This document shows positions 34,879 through 42,588 of a stretch of 49,542 nucleotides of DNA, in pieces; the stretch's first letter is position 1; each line of letters opens with the position of its first letter. The stretch is from CAZGSG01 sp964528095. GTDB lineage: Bacteria; Bacteroidota; Bacteroidia; Chitinophagales; Chitinophagaceae. A program made the translations under genes and the position numbers. The stretch lies in the NCBI GenBank assembly GCA_964528095.1, contig CAZGSG010000008.1, forward strand, positions 1-49,542. Direction: 5' to 3'. Below the pieces are notes generated by a model, which made no database searches, had not been told where the DNA came from, and was given only the letters and a program-made list of their open reading frames with translations.

Positions 34879-35160
34879 GTCCGCCTGCGCTAAAGCTTCG
34901 GCGGACAAGCCCGCTTGGCGTAAAGCTTCGGTTGGCAAGTTCGCTTTGCGATGGCTTCGGTTGGCAAGTTTGCTTTGCGATGGCTTCGGTTGACAAGTTC
35001 GCTTTGCGCTAAAGCTTCGGTTGGCAAGTTCGCTTTGCGATAGCTTCGGTTGACAAGTTCGCTTTGCGATAGCTTCGGTTGGTAAGCCTGCCTGCGCTAA
35101 AGCTTCGGCAGACAAGCCCGCTTGGCGTTAAAGCTTCAGGGGGCAAGTTCGCTTGGCGAT
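34879..35160. repeat. Tandem array, nine units of 29-31 bp, between lptB and metF
   Basis: Each unit begins GCTTCGG (starts at 34895, 34925, 34954, 34983, 35014, 35043, 35072, 35102, and a GCTTCAG variant at 35133), giving spacings of 30, 29, 29, 31, 29, 29, 30 and 31. Interior units share GGTTGGCAAGTTCGCTTTGCG and end in GATA/GATG (29) or CTAAA (31). The outer units differ (CGGACAAGCCCGCTTGGCG) and the left edge forms the palindrome GTCCGCC ... GGCGGAC at 34879-34906. Units abut without spacers, so it is not CRISPR. It fills most of the 459-bp gap between the divergent lptB and metF genes. A 95-codon minus-strand frame across it is repeat-derived. Confidence 0.9.
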
Positions 35161-35204
35161 AACTAAGGACGGGGCAGAAAATAATTATAACAATTAAACC
35201 ACTA

Positions 35205-36155
35205 ATGAAAGTAATCGATCATATTAAACAGGCAAAAGGAACACTGGTTTCATTTGAAGTACTTCCTCCGCTTAAAGGAAAAGGTATAGAAGCATTATAT
35301 AAGCACCTTGACCCGTTGATGGAATTCAATCCATCTTTTATTAATGTTACCTATCATCGGAGTGAGCACGTTTTTAAAAAGAAGGCAGATGGTAGTTTTG
35401 AAAAAGTAATTGTGCGTAAACGTCCCGGAACGGAAAGCATATGCGCGGCCATCATGAATAAGTATAATGTAGATACGGTGCCTCACCTGATCTGCGGAGG
35501 ATTTAATGTTAATGATACAGAAGACGCGTTGATCAACCTGCGTTACCTGGGAATAGACAATGTACTTGTATTGCGGGGTGACGCGGCCAAGAATGAAACG
35601 ACATTTGAATCCGAGCCAGGCGGCCACCGTTATGCAAGTGATCTGTTGAAACAGGTGGTGAACCTGAATGCCGGTATTTACCTGGAAGAAGATCTGAAAG
35701 GAACACAAAAAACAGAATTCTGTATTGGTGTTGCGGGATATCCGGAGAAACATTTTGAAGCGCCAAATATGCAGGCAGACATGCAATACCTGAAAAAGAA
35801 AATCGACTGCGGCGCTGACTATATTATTACGCAAATGTTTTTCGACAATGAAAAATATTATGCATTTGTAAAAGCCTGCCGCGATGCTGGTATCACAGTG
35901 CCGATCATACCCGGTCTAAAACCTGTGTACAGTAAAAAACAGCTGACTGTATTACCCAAAACATTCCATATAGATCTGCCTGCTGATCTTTCCAACGAAA
36001 TGCTGAAATGCAAAACAGATGAGGAAGTGGAAAGAGTAGGAGCAGAGTGGCTGTTGCACCAGTCACGGGATCTGAAGAAAAATGGCGTGCCTGTATTGCA
36101 TTACTATACATTGGGCCGGCCACTGCTTGTAGCGGGGGTAGTGAAACAATTGTAA
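35205..36155 (+). CDS. metF: 5,10-Methylenetetrahydrofolate reductase
   Basis: Reduces methylene-THF to methyl-THF for methionine synthesis; FAD-dependent TIM barrel, cytosolic. 316 aa, about normal. The N-terminal SFEVLPPLKGKG carries the catalytic glutamate, followed by NVTYH, a VPHLICGG strand, LVLRGD (FAD/folate contact), CIGVAGYPEKH and ITQMFFDNEKY. The ATG at 35205 lies 45 nt after the tandem repeat array, so its promoter either overlaps the array edge or is very short (AATTATAACAATT region). No partner gene on the same strand. Confidence 0.96.
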   Translation: MKVIDHIKQAKGTLVSFEVLPPLKGKGIEALYKHLDPLMEFNPSFINVTYHRSEHVFKKKADGSFEKVIVRKRPGTESICAAIMNKYNVDTVPHLICGGFNVNDTEDALINLRYLGIDNVLVLRGDAAKNETTFESEPGGHRYASDLLKQVVNLNAGIYLEEDLKGTQKTEFCIGVAGYPEKHFEAPNMQADMQYLKKKIDCGADYIITQMFFDNEKYYAFVKACRDAGITVPIIPGLKPVYSKKQLTVLPKTFHIDLPADLSNEMLKCKTDEEVERVGAEWLLHQSRDLKKNGVPVLHYYTLGRPLLVAGVVKQL

Positions 36156-36248
36156 TCTTATCCGGGTTGCTGGTTTTAATCTGGTTGAATTCAAAACCAG
36201 TGTTTCTCACGGGTATGGATGACCTAACGCTTATTTTAACACGGAGCC

Positions 36249-36294
36249 CGCCTACGCTAAAGCTTACGCTTGCGCCAAAGCTTCAGCGTAGGCG
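36249..36294. repeat. 17-bp inverted repeat related to the tandem array
   Basis: CGCCTACGCTAAAGCTT (36249-36265) pairs with AAGCTTCAGCGTAGGCG (36278-36294) with one mismatch around a 12-nt loop. Both arms share the CGCTAAAGCTT / AAGCTTC.G core of the 34879-35160 array units, so this looks like a solitary member of the same family. Confidence 0.7.
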
Positions 36295-36373
36295 CATGGC
36301 GGCTGATACAGTTGATCATTCTTTCTATTTATGAAGAACTATATTTCCGATTTCGTTTAAAATTAAAGCTCAG

Positions 36374-36429
36374 AATAAGGAGGCACGGATCAATAAGAAA
36401 TACCCTATTTATTTTAATCCCTCCGTGTT
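36374..36429. repeat. Dispersed element B, copy 2 (inverted relative to copy 1)
   Basis: The minus strand here reads, from 36429, AACACGGAG, then after a 21-nt gap TTCTTATTGATCCGTGCC and CCTTATT; copy 1 at 4080-4129 reads AACACGGA, a 16-nt gap, TTCTTATTCATCCGTGCC and CCTTATT. A matching AACACGGAG at 36238-36246 forms a 9-bp inverted repeat with 36421-36429. Confidence 0.55.
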
Positions 36430-36527
36430 TCGGGATTTAAAAACTTTCTCAAATTAATGCCCTAAAACGGACGGTGTAAAAATTTTACCAGCCTATCTAA
36501 ACCCAGTGTTCGTCAAATTACATGGAG

Positions 36528-36562
36528 TCTATTTTTGAATTTTCACTTTTGAATTTTGAATT
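36528..36562. repeat. AT-rich element C, copy 2
   Basis: TCTATTTTTGAATTTT followed by CACTTTTGAA repeats the right half of 6768-6798, with a 6-nt AATTTT indel between the two. Lies 17 nt past the stop of the surA-like gene, as copy 1 lies at the end of paaZ. Confidence 0.6.
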
Positions 36563-36578
36563 AAATAGATGGTGCAAA

Positions 36579-38525
36579 TTACTTTGATACCGCACTCAGC
36601 ACCTGCTGATCGATCGTTACAGGATATTTTTTTCTCAGGTCTTTGATCCACTCTTCTTCCAGCAAAACCTGGTAATCGTTCATCACCAATCCTTTTGCCT
36701 CATTAAAACTCCGGGCAGAAGCTTGTGTATATACCTTGATTACATAAGAGAAGGACGCGGTATTATCCGATGGGTTCACTACAGGGTTTGTAAAACTCTG
36801 TGCTTTGGGAATCACTTTGCCAAGACCCGGAAGTTGTGTCCATTCATAACGTGAAGAATCGGCTACTACCTTTTCTCTCATTGTCTCGGCTATTTTTTTC
36901 CAGTTCGCCGGTTTCTTTTTTAATGCTTCTGACAGGGTCTTTGCAGTAGCCGCATCGCTGCAAAAAAAGATCACGGCATCTGCGCTCTGTTTCCAGGAAT
37001 AATGACTTTTTCTCTTTTCATACAAGTTCAGTAATGCTGTCGAGTCGCTCTGTGCCTTATTCCAAACCTCCTGTTGCATGATCTCAAAAAATAAATTACC
37101 GTCGCGAAACTCACTCATCTGGTTGCGAAACTCATCATTAAAATCTTCGAGGTGATCACGGTAATACTGGTAGGCTGTATGTTTGGTAAACTCATCCATG
37201 AGCTCGGGATAAGCCTTAATGCCGCTCCTGTCGGATTTGTACCGGTAAGCCTGCGCATAAAGGATCCATTGATTAACAGTGATCGTACTATCTCCGATCT
37301 TAAACAAAGGGGAAGCCGCACTCATTGTTTTTCCCGCACCTGCTGGTTTCTGTTCCAGTAAGCTATCAGATAATGCCCATAGCGCGGCATCTGAATAAGC
37401 CATTTTTTGAAAACCCGCTTTTGTTCTTACCGCGGTATAAATAAAATCCTTCGCCGTTTTCCAGCGATCATCCTGTACTATTTTCTGTCTCAGTTCTTCC
37501 TGGTTGTTTTTATCTGCGGGATCTGTTACGATCGGTTTTACGGACACCCGTTTCAGGATATGATAACCATGCGCTGTAGTAAATGGCTTGCTGACAGCGC
37601 CATTTTTTGCCAATGACCATAAGACATTTTCAAATGCCGGGTCATATTGTCCTACTGAGATATCAGGCATATTACCGCCACTCGCGGCACTTATATGATC
37701 ATTGCTGAATGCGGCAGCCAGTTTTGCAAAATCATCTCCTGCAAGAATTCGTTTATATAATGAATCGGCCAGTACCGCCGCCGCTTTTTTATCTTCTGCG
37801 CTGGCATCCGGTGCGAATGCCAGTAATATCTGTTGCGCCCTGATCTTACCCGCGGCCTTTCTTTCTGCTATGTTTTTGAAAATATGAAAGCCAATCTTTG
37901 ACCTGTAAGTGCTAGAGTATTTACCGGGAGCAGTAGTATAAAGCAGGTTCTCAAATTCATATGGCAATGAAAAAACAGTTAACCAGGAAAGATCTCCTTT
38001 GTTGGAAGCTGCTGAAGGATCATCAGAAAACTCCTGTGCTACAAGCAGGAAATCTTCTCCTTTTTGCAGTCGTTTAGTAACATCAGCCAGTTTCTGTTTG
38101 GCAGCAACCGTATCAAATACACCGTTTGAATTATTGTAACTGATAAAAATATGTGCGGCATGAATATCCTTTAAGCTCCGCTGGAAAGCTTCTTTGGAAA
38201 GCCGGTTGATCGTTTCCGGATCACTCATATAATTTTCAATGATCTGGTTACGCAGGTTATCTACTTCACTTTCTATCTGGGGCAATGTATCATAACGGCG
38301 TTCATACGCTTCCATGATCTTGAGCCGCGAATTGATATACAGGTCCAGGTAGTCCCGGGTAGCTTTGGCCCTGGAAGACTGGCCGGCACTGGGATTATTT
38401 TTATTAAAAGCCCGCAAAAATTCCTTTGCATCAGCTTTATGACTGCCGTAGGTAAAAAGTGTTTGGGAAGAAGCCGTGACTGCCAGGCCCATAGCCATGA
38501 CTGCAGTCAGCCAATTTTTATTCAT
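36579..38525 (-). CDS. SurA-like periplasmic peptidyl-prolyl isomerase
   Basis: 648 aa. A Sec signal peptide (WLTAVMAMGLAVTASSQ) exports it. An N-terminal helical chaperone-type region (~20-120) precedes two parvulin domains, roughly residues 125-235 (start HAAHIFISY, GDLSWLTVF, GFHIFKNI) and 240-350 (RAQQILLAF, GGNMPDISVGQYDPAFE, GYHILKRV). The C-terminal ~290 residues are a less conserved extension. Expected to help outer-membrane protein folding. ATG 38525 is chosen because the signal peptide begins there; an upstream in-frame extension to 38564 is rejected. It follows the TlpA-like gene by 48 nt, probably one operon for envelope protein folding and redox. Confidence 0.88.
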   Translation of the reverse strand: MNKNWLTAVMAMGLAVTASSQTLFTYGSHKADAKEFLRAFNKNNPSAGQSSRAKATRDYLDLYINSRLKIMEAYERRYDTLPQIESEVDNLRNQIIENYMSDPETINRLSKEAFQRSLKDIHAAHIFISYNNSNGVFDTVAAKQKLADVTKRLQKGEDFLLVAQEFSDDPSAASNKGDLSWLTVFSLPYEFENLLYTTAPGKYSSTYRSKIGFHIFKNIAERKAAGKIRAQQILLAFAPDASAEDKKAAAVLADSLYKRILAGDDFAKLAAAFSNDHISAASGGNMPDISVGQYDPAFENVLWSLAKNGAVSKPFTTAHGYHILKRVSVKPIVTDPADKNNQEELRQKIVQDDRWKTAKDFIYTAVRTKAGFQKMAYSDAALWALSDSLLEQKPAGAGKTMSAASPLFKIGDSTITVNQWILYAQAYRYKSDRSGIKAYPELMDEFTKHTAYQYYRDHLEDFNDEFRNQMSEFRDGNLFFEIMQQEVWNKAQSDSTALLNLYEKRKSHYSWKQSADAVIFFCSDAATAKTLSEALKKKPANWKKIAETMREKVVADSSRYEWTQLPGLGKVIPKAQSFTNPVVNPSDNTASFSYVIKVYTQASARSFNEAKGLVMNDYQVLLEEEWIKDLRKKYPVTIDQQVLSAVSK

Positions 38526-38573
38526 AGTTATGAATTTTGGATATTGTACATAAACAACTGCCAATCCGCTTTT

Positions 38574-40010
38574 TTATTGCTGATTTTGGAGTTTTAATTC
38601 TAAGATATCATCAATCTGCTGCCAGGTCAGTTTCTTCGCAACAATGCGTTTATCCTTATCCAGCAAATATATGGTGGGAAAGGTCTGCACATCATAGAGC
38701 TGGGAATAACTCGGGATGCTGGCATCTTCCCTGGTTTTTTCGTCTTTTTTGGAATAATAAACATTTGTCCAGTCCTGGAGACTATGCTGGTTAATGAAAT
38801 CCAGCCAGTCTTTTCGGGATCCCTGGGTTTCTTTGGCAACAGCATAGATCTTTACACCGCTTTTCTTCCATTTGGCCAGGTACATGGAATCCAGCACTGG
38901 CAGTACTTCCTTACAGTGGCTACAGGTGGGGTCCCAGAAAACAACAATGGTAAAACGGGAAGAATCAGCGTAGAGGCTCCTGGGCCTGCCGGTCGTGTCG
39001 GGCAGACTGATATTTTCGGCCGGGCTGCCCATGATATTCGCCATCAGGCTGTAAGCCCTGTCAGTTATGATCTTTTTACCCTGGGGAGTGAGCCAGCTGT
39101 ATTCTTTTTGAGCAAAATACTTTTCATACAGGTGCACAAACACAGCATCCTCCCACATATATTTTTGGTTGAGATAGCGGGTAATGAATTTTACCAGCAA
39201 TACCCGGCTCATTTCCTGGCTCACACTGGCATATCCCAGCATCCAGTCCAGTTCTTTGATCACAGAATCAGGTTGGGGAAACACCAATGTGTTATAATAT
39301 TTATCCAGGCGTTCTTCGAATAAAGAAGCAGGTGTCCTGGAGATCCTGTCGTCATAGAAATTAATGCCGTCCCAATAGTGCTTTTTGAAATAGTTATAGG
39401 CAAAAGTAGAATCATACCTGCCTCCCGGTTGTTTTTCCGCAGGGGGTATCACCGGCTCTTCCATAAGATGAAGCAATAAGCTGAGAATACTGCCGGGATT
39501 TTTGGTAACAACTTCTTTCCGGTATGCGGCTATTTCTTCATTGGTCTTTTTCAGTTGCGTGGTTAGCGAAACCGAATCACCCACATGGGCCTGTAATGCC
39601 CTGTTGATCGAATCGATCTGTTTTCCTTTCCCGTTCATGAATAGCTGGTAAGAATGAAACAGCACATTATCGGGTGAATTAATAAATTTCTTATCATTTT
39701 TTAATGTGCTCGTATCTGCAATAACAGAAAAATGTTGTTGTTTATCAACCAATACTTCAAAAAAAGTGGTCTTGGAAGGATAAACGACCACATAGATGCC
39801 GCCGCCCAGTTTCTTAGGCCCTTTGAACACGCCTTCGCTTTGCGCATTTAGTTTTACCGAATCTACAATCGGGAACTGTTTTCCGGAGTAATGACCGAGA
39901 TAGATGTATTGATTTTTAAAAGGCTTGAGCGTAACCTTTATTTCATAACCATTTTGGGCAAAACTCATTACCGACAATAACAGGAGAGGGAATAAGATCA
40001 GTTTATTCAT
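38574..40010 (-). CDS. Periplasmic TlpA-like thioredoxin with DUF4369-type N terminus
   Basis: 478 aa. Signal peptide ILFPLLLLSVMSFAQ, then a beta-rich DUF4369-like domain (~20-115), a helical middle domain (~125-320, DUF5106-like), and a C-terminal thioredoxin fold (~335-475) with active site CSHC in WDPTCSHCKEVLP and the cis-proline in QTFPTIYLLD. Such proteins reduce disulfides in the periplasm. Upstream of and probably co-transcribed with the SurA-like PPIase. A 179-codon frame on the other strand is a shadow. Confidence 0.88.
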   Translation of the reverse strand: MNKLILFPLLLLSVMSFAQNGYEIKVTLKPFKNQYIYLGHYSGKQFPIVDSVKLNAQSEGVFKGPKKLGGGIYVVVYPSKTTFFEVLVDKQQHFSVIADTSTLKNDKKFINSPDNVLFHSYQLFMNGKGKQIDSINRALQAHVGDSVSLTTQLKKTNEEIAAYRKEVVTKNPGSILSLLLHLMEEPVIPPAEKQPGGRYDSTFAYNYFKKHYWDGINFYDDRISRTPASLFEERLDKYYNTLVFPQPDSVIKELDWMLGYASVSQEMSRVLLVKFITRYLNQKYMWEDAVFVHLYEKYFAQKEYSWLTPQGKKIITDRAYSLMANIMGSPAENISLPDTTGRPRSLYADSSRFTIVVFWDPTCSHCKEVLPVLDSMYLAKWKKSGVKIYAVAKETQGSRKDWLDFINQHSLQDWTNVYYSKKDEKTREDASIPSYSQLYDVQTFPTIYLLDKDKRIVAKKLTWQQIDDILELKLQNQQ

Positions 40011-40095
40011 GGGGGAAAATAATCAGGTAAAGATATTTAGAAAAAATCAAAGACGTTAGTTAACGGGTTTTAGTTGGGTGCTCCGGTTTCGGAAG

Positions 40096-40212
40096 AGTTC
40101 CGGGTTCCAGTTTCACTGTTCAGGGTTTGAGAGCCTCTAAAATTGGGGCACTGCTTAAATAGGAACGGCATGAACTAAAGAACCCTGAACACTGAAACTG
40201 GAACCCGGAACT
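40096..40212. repeat. Long inverted repeat, 32-bp arms
   Basis: Arm 40096-40127 (starting AGTTCCGGGTTCCAG, ending TTCAGGGTT) is complementary to 40181-40212 with a single mismatch; the loop is 53 nt. It lies in the 249-bp gap between the divergent TlpA-like gene and rlmD, ending 34 nt before the rlmD -7 box. No T-run follows. No reading frame inside and no similarity to other repeats in the window seen. Confidence 0.85.
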
Positions 40213-40246
40213 TTTAAACGGGATCAATTATAAAACTTAATCTGGT

Positions 40247-40254
40247 TAGCTTTG
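40247..40254 (+). promoter_or_regulatory. putative -7 promoter box for rlmD, adjacent to start codon
   Basis: TAGCTTTG matches TAnnTTTG and ends 5 nt before the GTG start at 40260, implying a leaderless or near-leaderless mRNA. No -33 box seen. Confidence 0.4.
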
Positions 40255-40259
40255 CACCC

Positions 40260-41666
40260 GTGAGAAAAAAGAAAAACATAATACTCGAGAAGATACTGGT
40301 GGAAGATTATGCGGCAGAGGGTAAATCCCTGGCACGGGTGGATGGGAAAGTGATCTTTATTGAAAGCGTGGTGCCCGGGGATGTGGTTGATATACAGCTG
40401 CAGAAAAGCAAAAAAGACTGGGCAGAAGGAAGGCCTCTTCGTTTCCATAGCTATTCTCCGGAAAGAGTGCAGCCGTTCTGCGCTCATTTTGGTGTGTGCG
40501 GAGGTTGCCAGTGGCAAATGTTGCCCTACGAAAAACAATTGCAATACAAACAGCAGCAGGTAAAGGATAACCTGCAGCGGATCGGGAAAATAACATTACC
40601 CACCATCCTGCCTATAGCAGGTGCTGCGGATACCCGGTATTATCGTAATAAGATCGAATATACATTTGGCAACAAACGTTTTTTATTAAAAGAAGAAATC
40701 GGTGATACCAGCATCAGCAGCGAACAGGATGTTGCAGGGTTTCATGTAAGAGGATTATTCGATAAGATCGTTGACATACATGAATGCCACCTCCAGGCAG
40801 AACCAACTAACGCAATACGGTTGGCTATAAAGGAATTTGCTATCCGCAATCAATATTCGTTTTATGATATCCGCAATCATACGGGTTTTATGCGAACCAT
40901 GCAGGTACGTCTATGCACTACCGGGGAGTTGATGGTCAATATTGTTTTTGGAGAGAATGATCCTGAAAAAATAACAGCATTACTGGACCATGTACTGAAA
41001 AACTTTCCAGCTATTACCACCTTATTGTACACGGTCAATACCAAATGGAATGATAGCCTGCACGACCTGGAGCCGGTCGCTTATTTTGGAAAAGGATATG
41101 TGATCGAAAAGCTCGAAGACTTTCAGTTCAAGATCGGCCCTAAATCTTTTTTTCAAACAAATACGAAACAGGGAGAGCAGTTATATAAGATCACCCGCGA
41201 TTTTGCGGAACTCACCGGTAATGAAATAGTGTACGACCTGTATTGTGGCACAGGCAGCATCGGCATTTTTGTGAGTAAAAAAGCCAGGAAGATCATTGGA
41301 GTAGAGATGATCGCCGCTGCAATTGAAGATGCAAAAGAAAACGCGTTATTGAACGGCCTGACCGATACAGCATTTTTTGCGGGCGATGTGATCGATATCT
41401 GCAATGATGATTTTTTTGCAAAACACGGTCGCCCGGATGTGATCATTACCGATCCTCCGCGGGCGGGCATGCATGAGAAGCTTGTAAAGAAGATCCTGGA
41501 AATAGGCGCTCCCAAAGTCGTATATGTAAGTTGTAACCCGGCTACGCAGGCCAGGGACCTGCACCTGCTGAATGAGCGGTATGAAGTGACCAGGATACAA
41601 CCGGTAGACATGTTTCCGCATACATTACATATTGAAAATGTAGTCCAGTTGAGATTGAAGGGATAA
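40260..41666 (+). CDS. rlmD: 23S rRNA (uracil-5-)-methyltransferase RlmD (RumA/TrmA family)
   Basis: Methylates a uracil C5 in 23S rRNA (U1939 in E. coli). 468 aa: N-terminal TRAM/OB domain (~1-60), an iron-sulfur ligand set C74, C80, C83 (C-x5-C-x-x-C) with C176 as fourth ligand, then the SAM fold with YDLYCGTGSIGIF and ITDPPRAG, and catalytic nucleophile C425 in SCNPATQARD. The Fe-S cluster distinguishes RumA-like from TrmA enzymes, though Gram-negative and Bacteroidota paralogues can differ in target uracil. GTG 40260 is the only plausible start. Preceded by a long intergenic hairpin. Confidence 0.92.
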   Translation: MRKKKNIILEKILVEDYAAEGKSLARVDGKVIFIESVVPGDVVDIQLQKSKKDWAEGRPLRFHSYSPERVQPFCAHFGVCGGCQWQMLPYEKQLQYKQQQVKDNLQRIGKITLPTILPIAGAADTRYYRNKIEYTFGNKRFLLKEEIGDTSISSEQDVAGFHVRGLFDKIVDIHECHLQAEPTNAIRLAIKEFAIRNQYSFYDIRNHTGFMRTMQVRLCTTGELMVNIVFGENDPEKITALLDHVLKNFPAITTLLYTVNTKWNDSLHDLEPVAYFGKGYVIEKLEDFQFKIGPKSFFQTNTKQGEQLYKITRDFAELTGNEIVYDLYCGTGSIGIFVSKKARKIIGVEMIAAAIEDAKENALLNGLTDTAFFAGDVIDICNDDFFAKHGRPDVIITDPPRAGMHEKLVKKILEIGAPKVVYVSCNPATQARDLHLLNERYEVTRIQPVDMFPHTLHIENVVQLRLKG

Positions 41667-41696
41667 GGCCGAACTCCTTATACGTGACATGGAACA

Positions 41697-41873
41697 TTTT
41701 TTACCAGCCAGGTCTCCGGATTGTCAATTCAAAGCTTTTCCCTTTCCTCTTTTAATCTCTTAGCTTGTTTTTCCCCAAAACAGGATATGGTGTGTTTTTT
41801 ACCGGCCAGGTCTCCGGATTGTCAATTCAAAGCTTTTCCTTTTCCTCCTTTGATCTCTTAGCTTATTTTTGCC
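41697..41873. repeat. ~80-bp direct duplication upstream of rhomboid gene
   Basis: 41697-41775 and 41795-41873 are near-identical, offset by 98 nt, with only about six substitutions (shared core CAGGTCTCCGGATTGTC then AATTCAAAGCTTTTCC). The second copy ends in a -7 box (TATTTTTG) right before the ATG; the first copy has TGTTTTTC at that place and so has lost the box. Confidence 0.9.
41864..41871 (+). promoter_or_regulatory. putative -7 promoter box for first rhomboid gene, adjacent to start codon
   Basis: TATTTTTG matches TAnnTTTG and ends 4 nt before ATG 41876. It is at the end of the second copy of the direct duplication. No -33 box seen. Confidence 0.4.
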
Positions 41874-41875
41874 AA

Positions 41876-42544
41876 ATGAGTCAATTTCGTAATAGTTATC
41901 GCCCCGCCAGTAATTTTCCACCGGTAGTAAAAAATCTTATTATCATTAATGTATTGATCTGGCTGGCAGAAACCACGCTTGATCCTATTTACCCGACAGC
42001 ATTCCACGGCCTGGGCGCGATTTCTAATTATGGCGCTTTGTTTCCAATCAATTCACCTTTTTTTGAGCCCTACCAGATCGTGACGCATATGTTTTTACAT
42101 GCCTCCGGCCTGAATAGTATTTACCATGTCTTTTTTAACATGCTGATATTATTTTTCGTTGGCCGTACGGTGGAAATGAGATGGGGATCCAAACCGTTTT
42201 TAATTTTTTACCTGGCCTGTGGTCTTGGCTCGGCTGTTGCACACCTGGCCATGCAGTATTTTACAGATGGTTATGCCCCGATGGTAGGTGCTTCCGGCGC
42301 TATTATGGGCGTTTTTGTCGCCTTCGCCTTTATTTCCCCTAATGCTGAGTTCATCATATTTCCTTTTCCCATCCCCATAAAAGCCAAATGGCTTGTGCTG
42401 ATCTATATAGGGTTGGACCTTTTCGGAGGTTTTGGAAAAGTGACCAATGATAATATCGCCCATTTCGCCCACCTGGGCGGCGCCCTTACAGGGTTTTTAA
42501 TTGTACTGTTCTGGAACAAAAACAACCGCAGAACGTTTTATTAA
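41876..42544 (+). CDS. Rhomboid family intramembrane serine protease
   Basis: 222 aa, about six membrane helices. Catalytic serine in GASGAIMG and catalytic histidine in AHFAHLGGALTG, the rhomboid dyad; the HxxxN region reads YHVFFNMLILFFVG. The short N terminus and lack of an extra domain make it a minimal rhomboid. ATG 41876 (MSQFRNS) is chosen because an in-frame extension to 41765 would run through the duplicated non-coding repeat. It is followed by a second rhomboid after 44 nt. Confidence 0.9.
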   Translation: MSQFRNSYRPASNFPPVVKNLIIINVLIWLAETTLDPIYPTAFHGLGAISNYGALFPINSPFFEPYQIVTHMFLHASGLNSIYHVFFNMLILFFVGRTVEMRWGSKPFLIFYLACGLGSAVAHLAMQYFTDGYAPMVGASGAIMGVFVAFAFISPNAEFIIFPFPIPIKAKWLVLIYIGLDLFGGFGKVTNDNIAHFAHLGGALTGFLIVLFWNKNNRRTFY

Positions 42545-42588
42545 TAAAAACCACTTCTTTTTTAATATTATTGTAGTTAATGTGAGTT

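Larger units (their letters stand above)
36156..36578. other. Intergenic region with three repeat elements, no gene
   Basis: Gap between the convergent metF and surA-like genes. It holds an inverted repeat related to the lptB-metF array (36249-36294), the second copy of dispersed element B (36374-36429) and an AT-rich element C copy (36528-36562). No coding sequence or T-run terminator could be supported. Confidence 0.7.

Noticed and set aside
34828..35115. 95-codon minus-strand frame rich in A/L/Q/K/T repeats
   Set aside because: It is a translation of the tandem array with no start context; not a credible gene.
34895..35160. CRISPR-like periodicity of 29-31 bp
   Set aside because: Units abut; there are no unique spacers, and no cas genes are near. 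It is a tandem repeat.
35295..35834. 179-codon minus-strand frame opposite metF
   Set aside because: metF is a strong family match across the region; the opposite frame has no domain and no start signal.
38784..39323. 179-codon plus-strand frame opposite the TlpA-like gene
   Set aside because: Shadow of a well supported gene.
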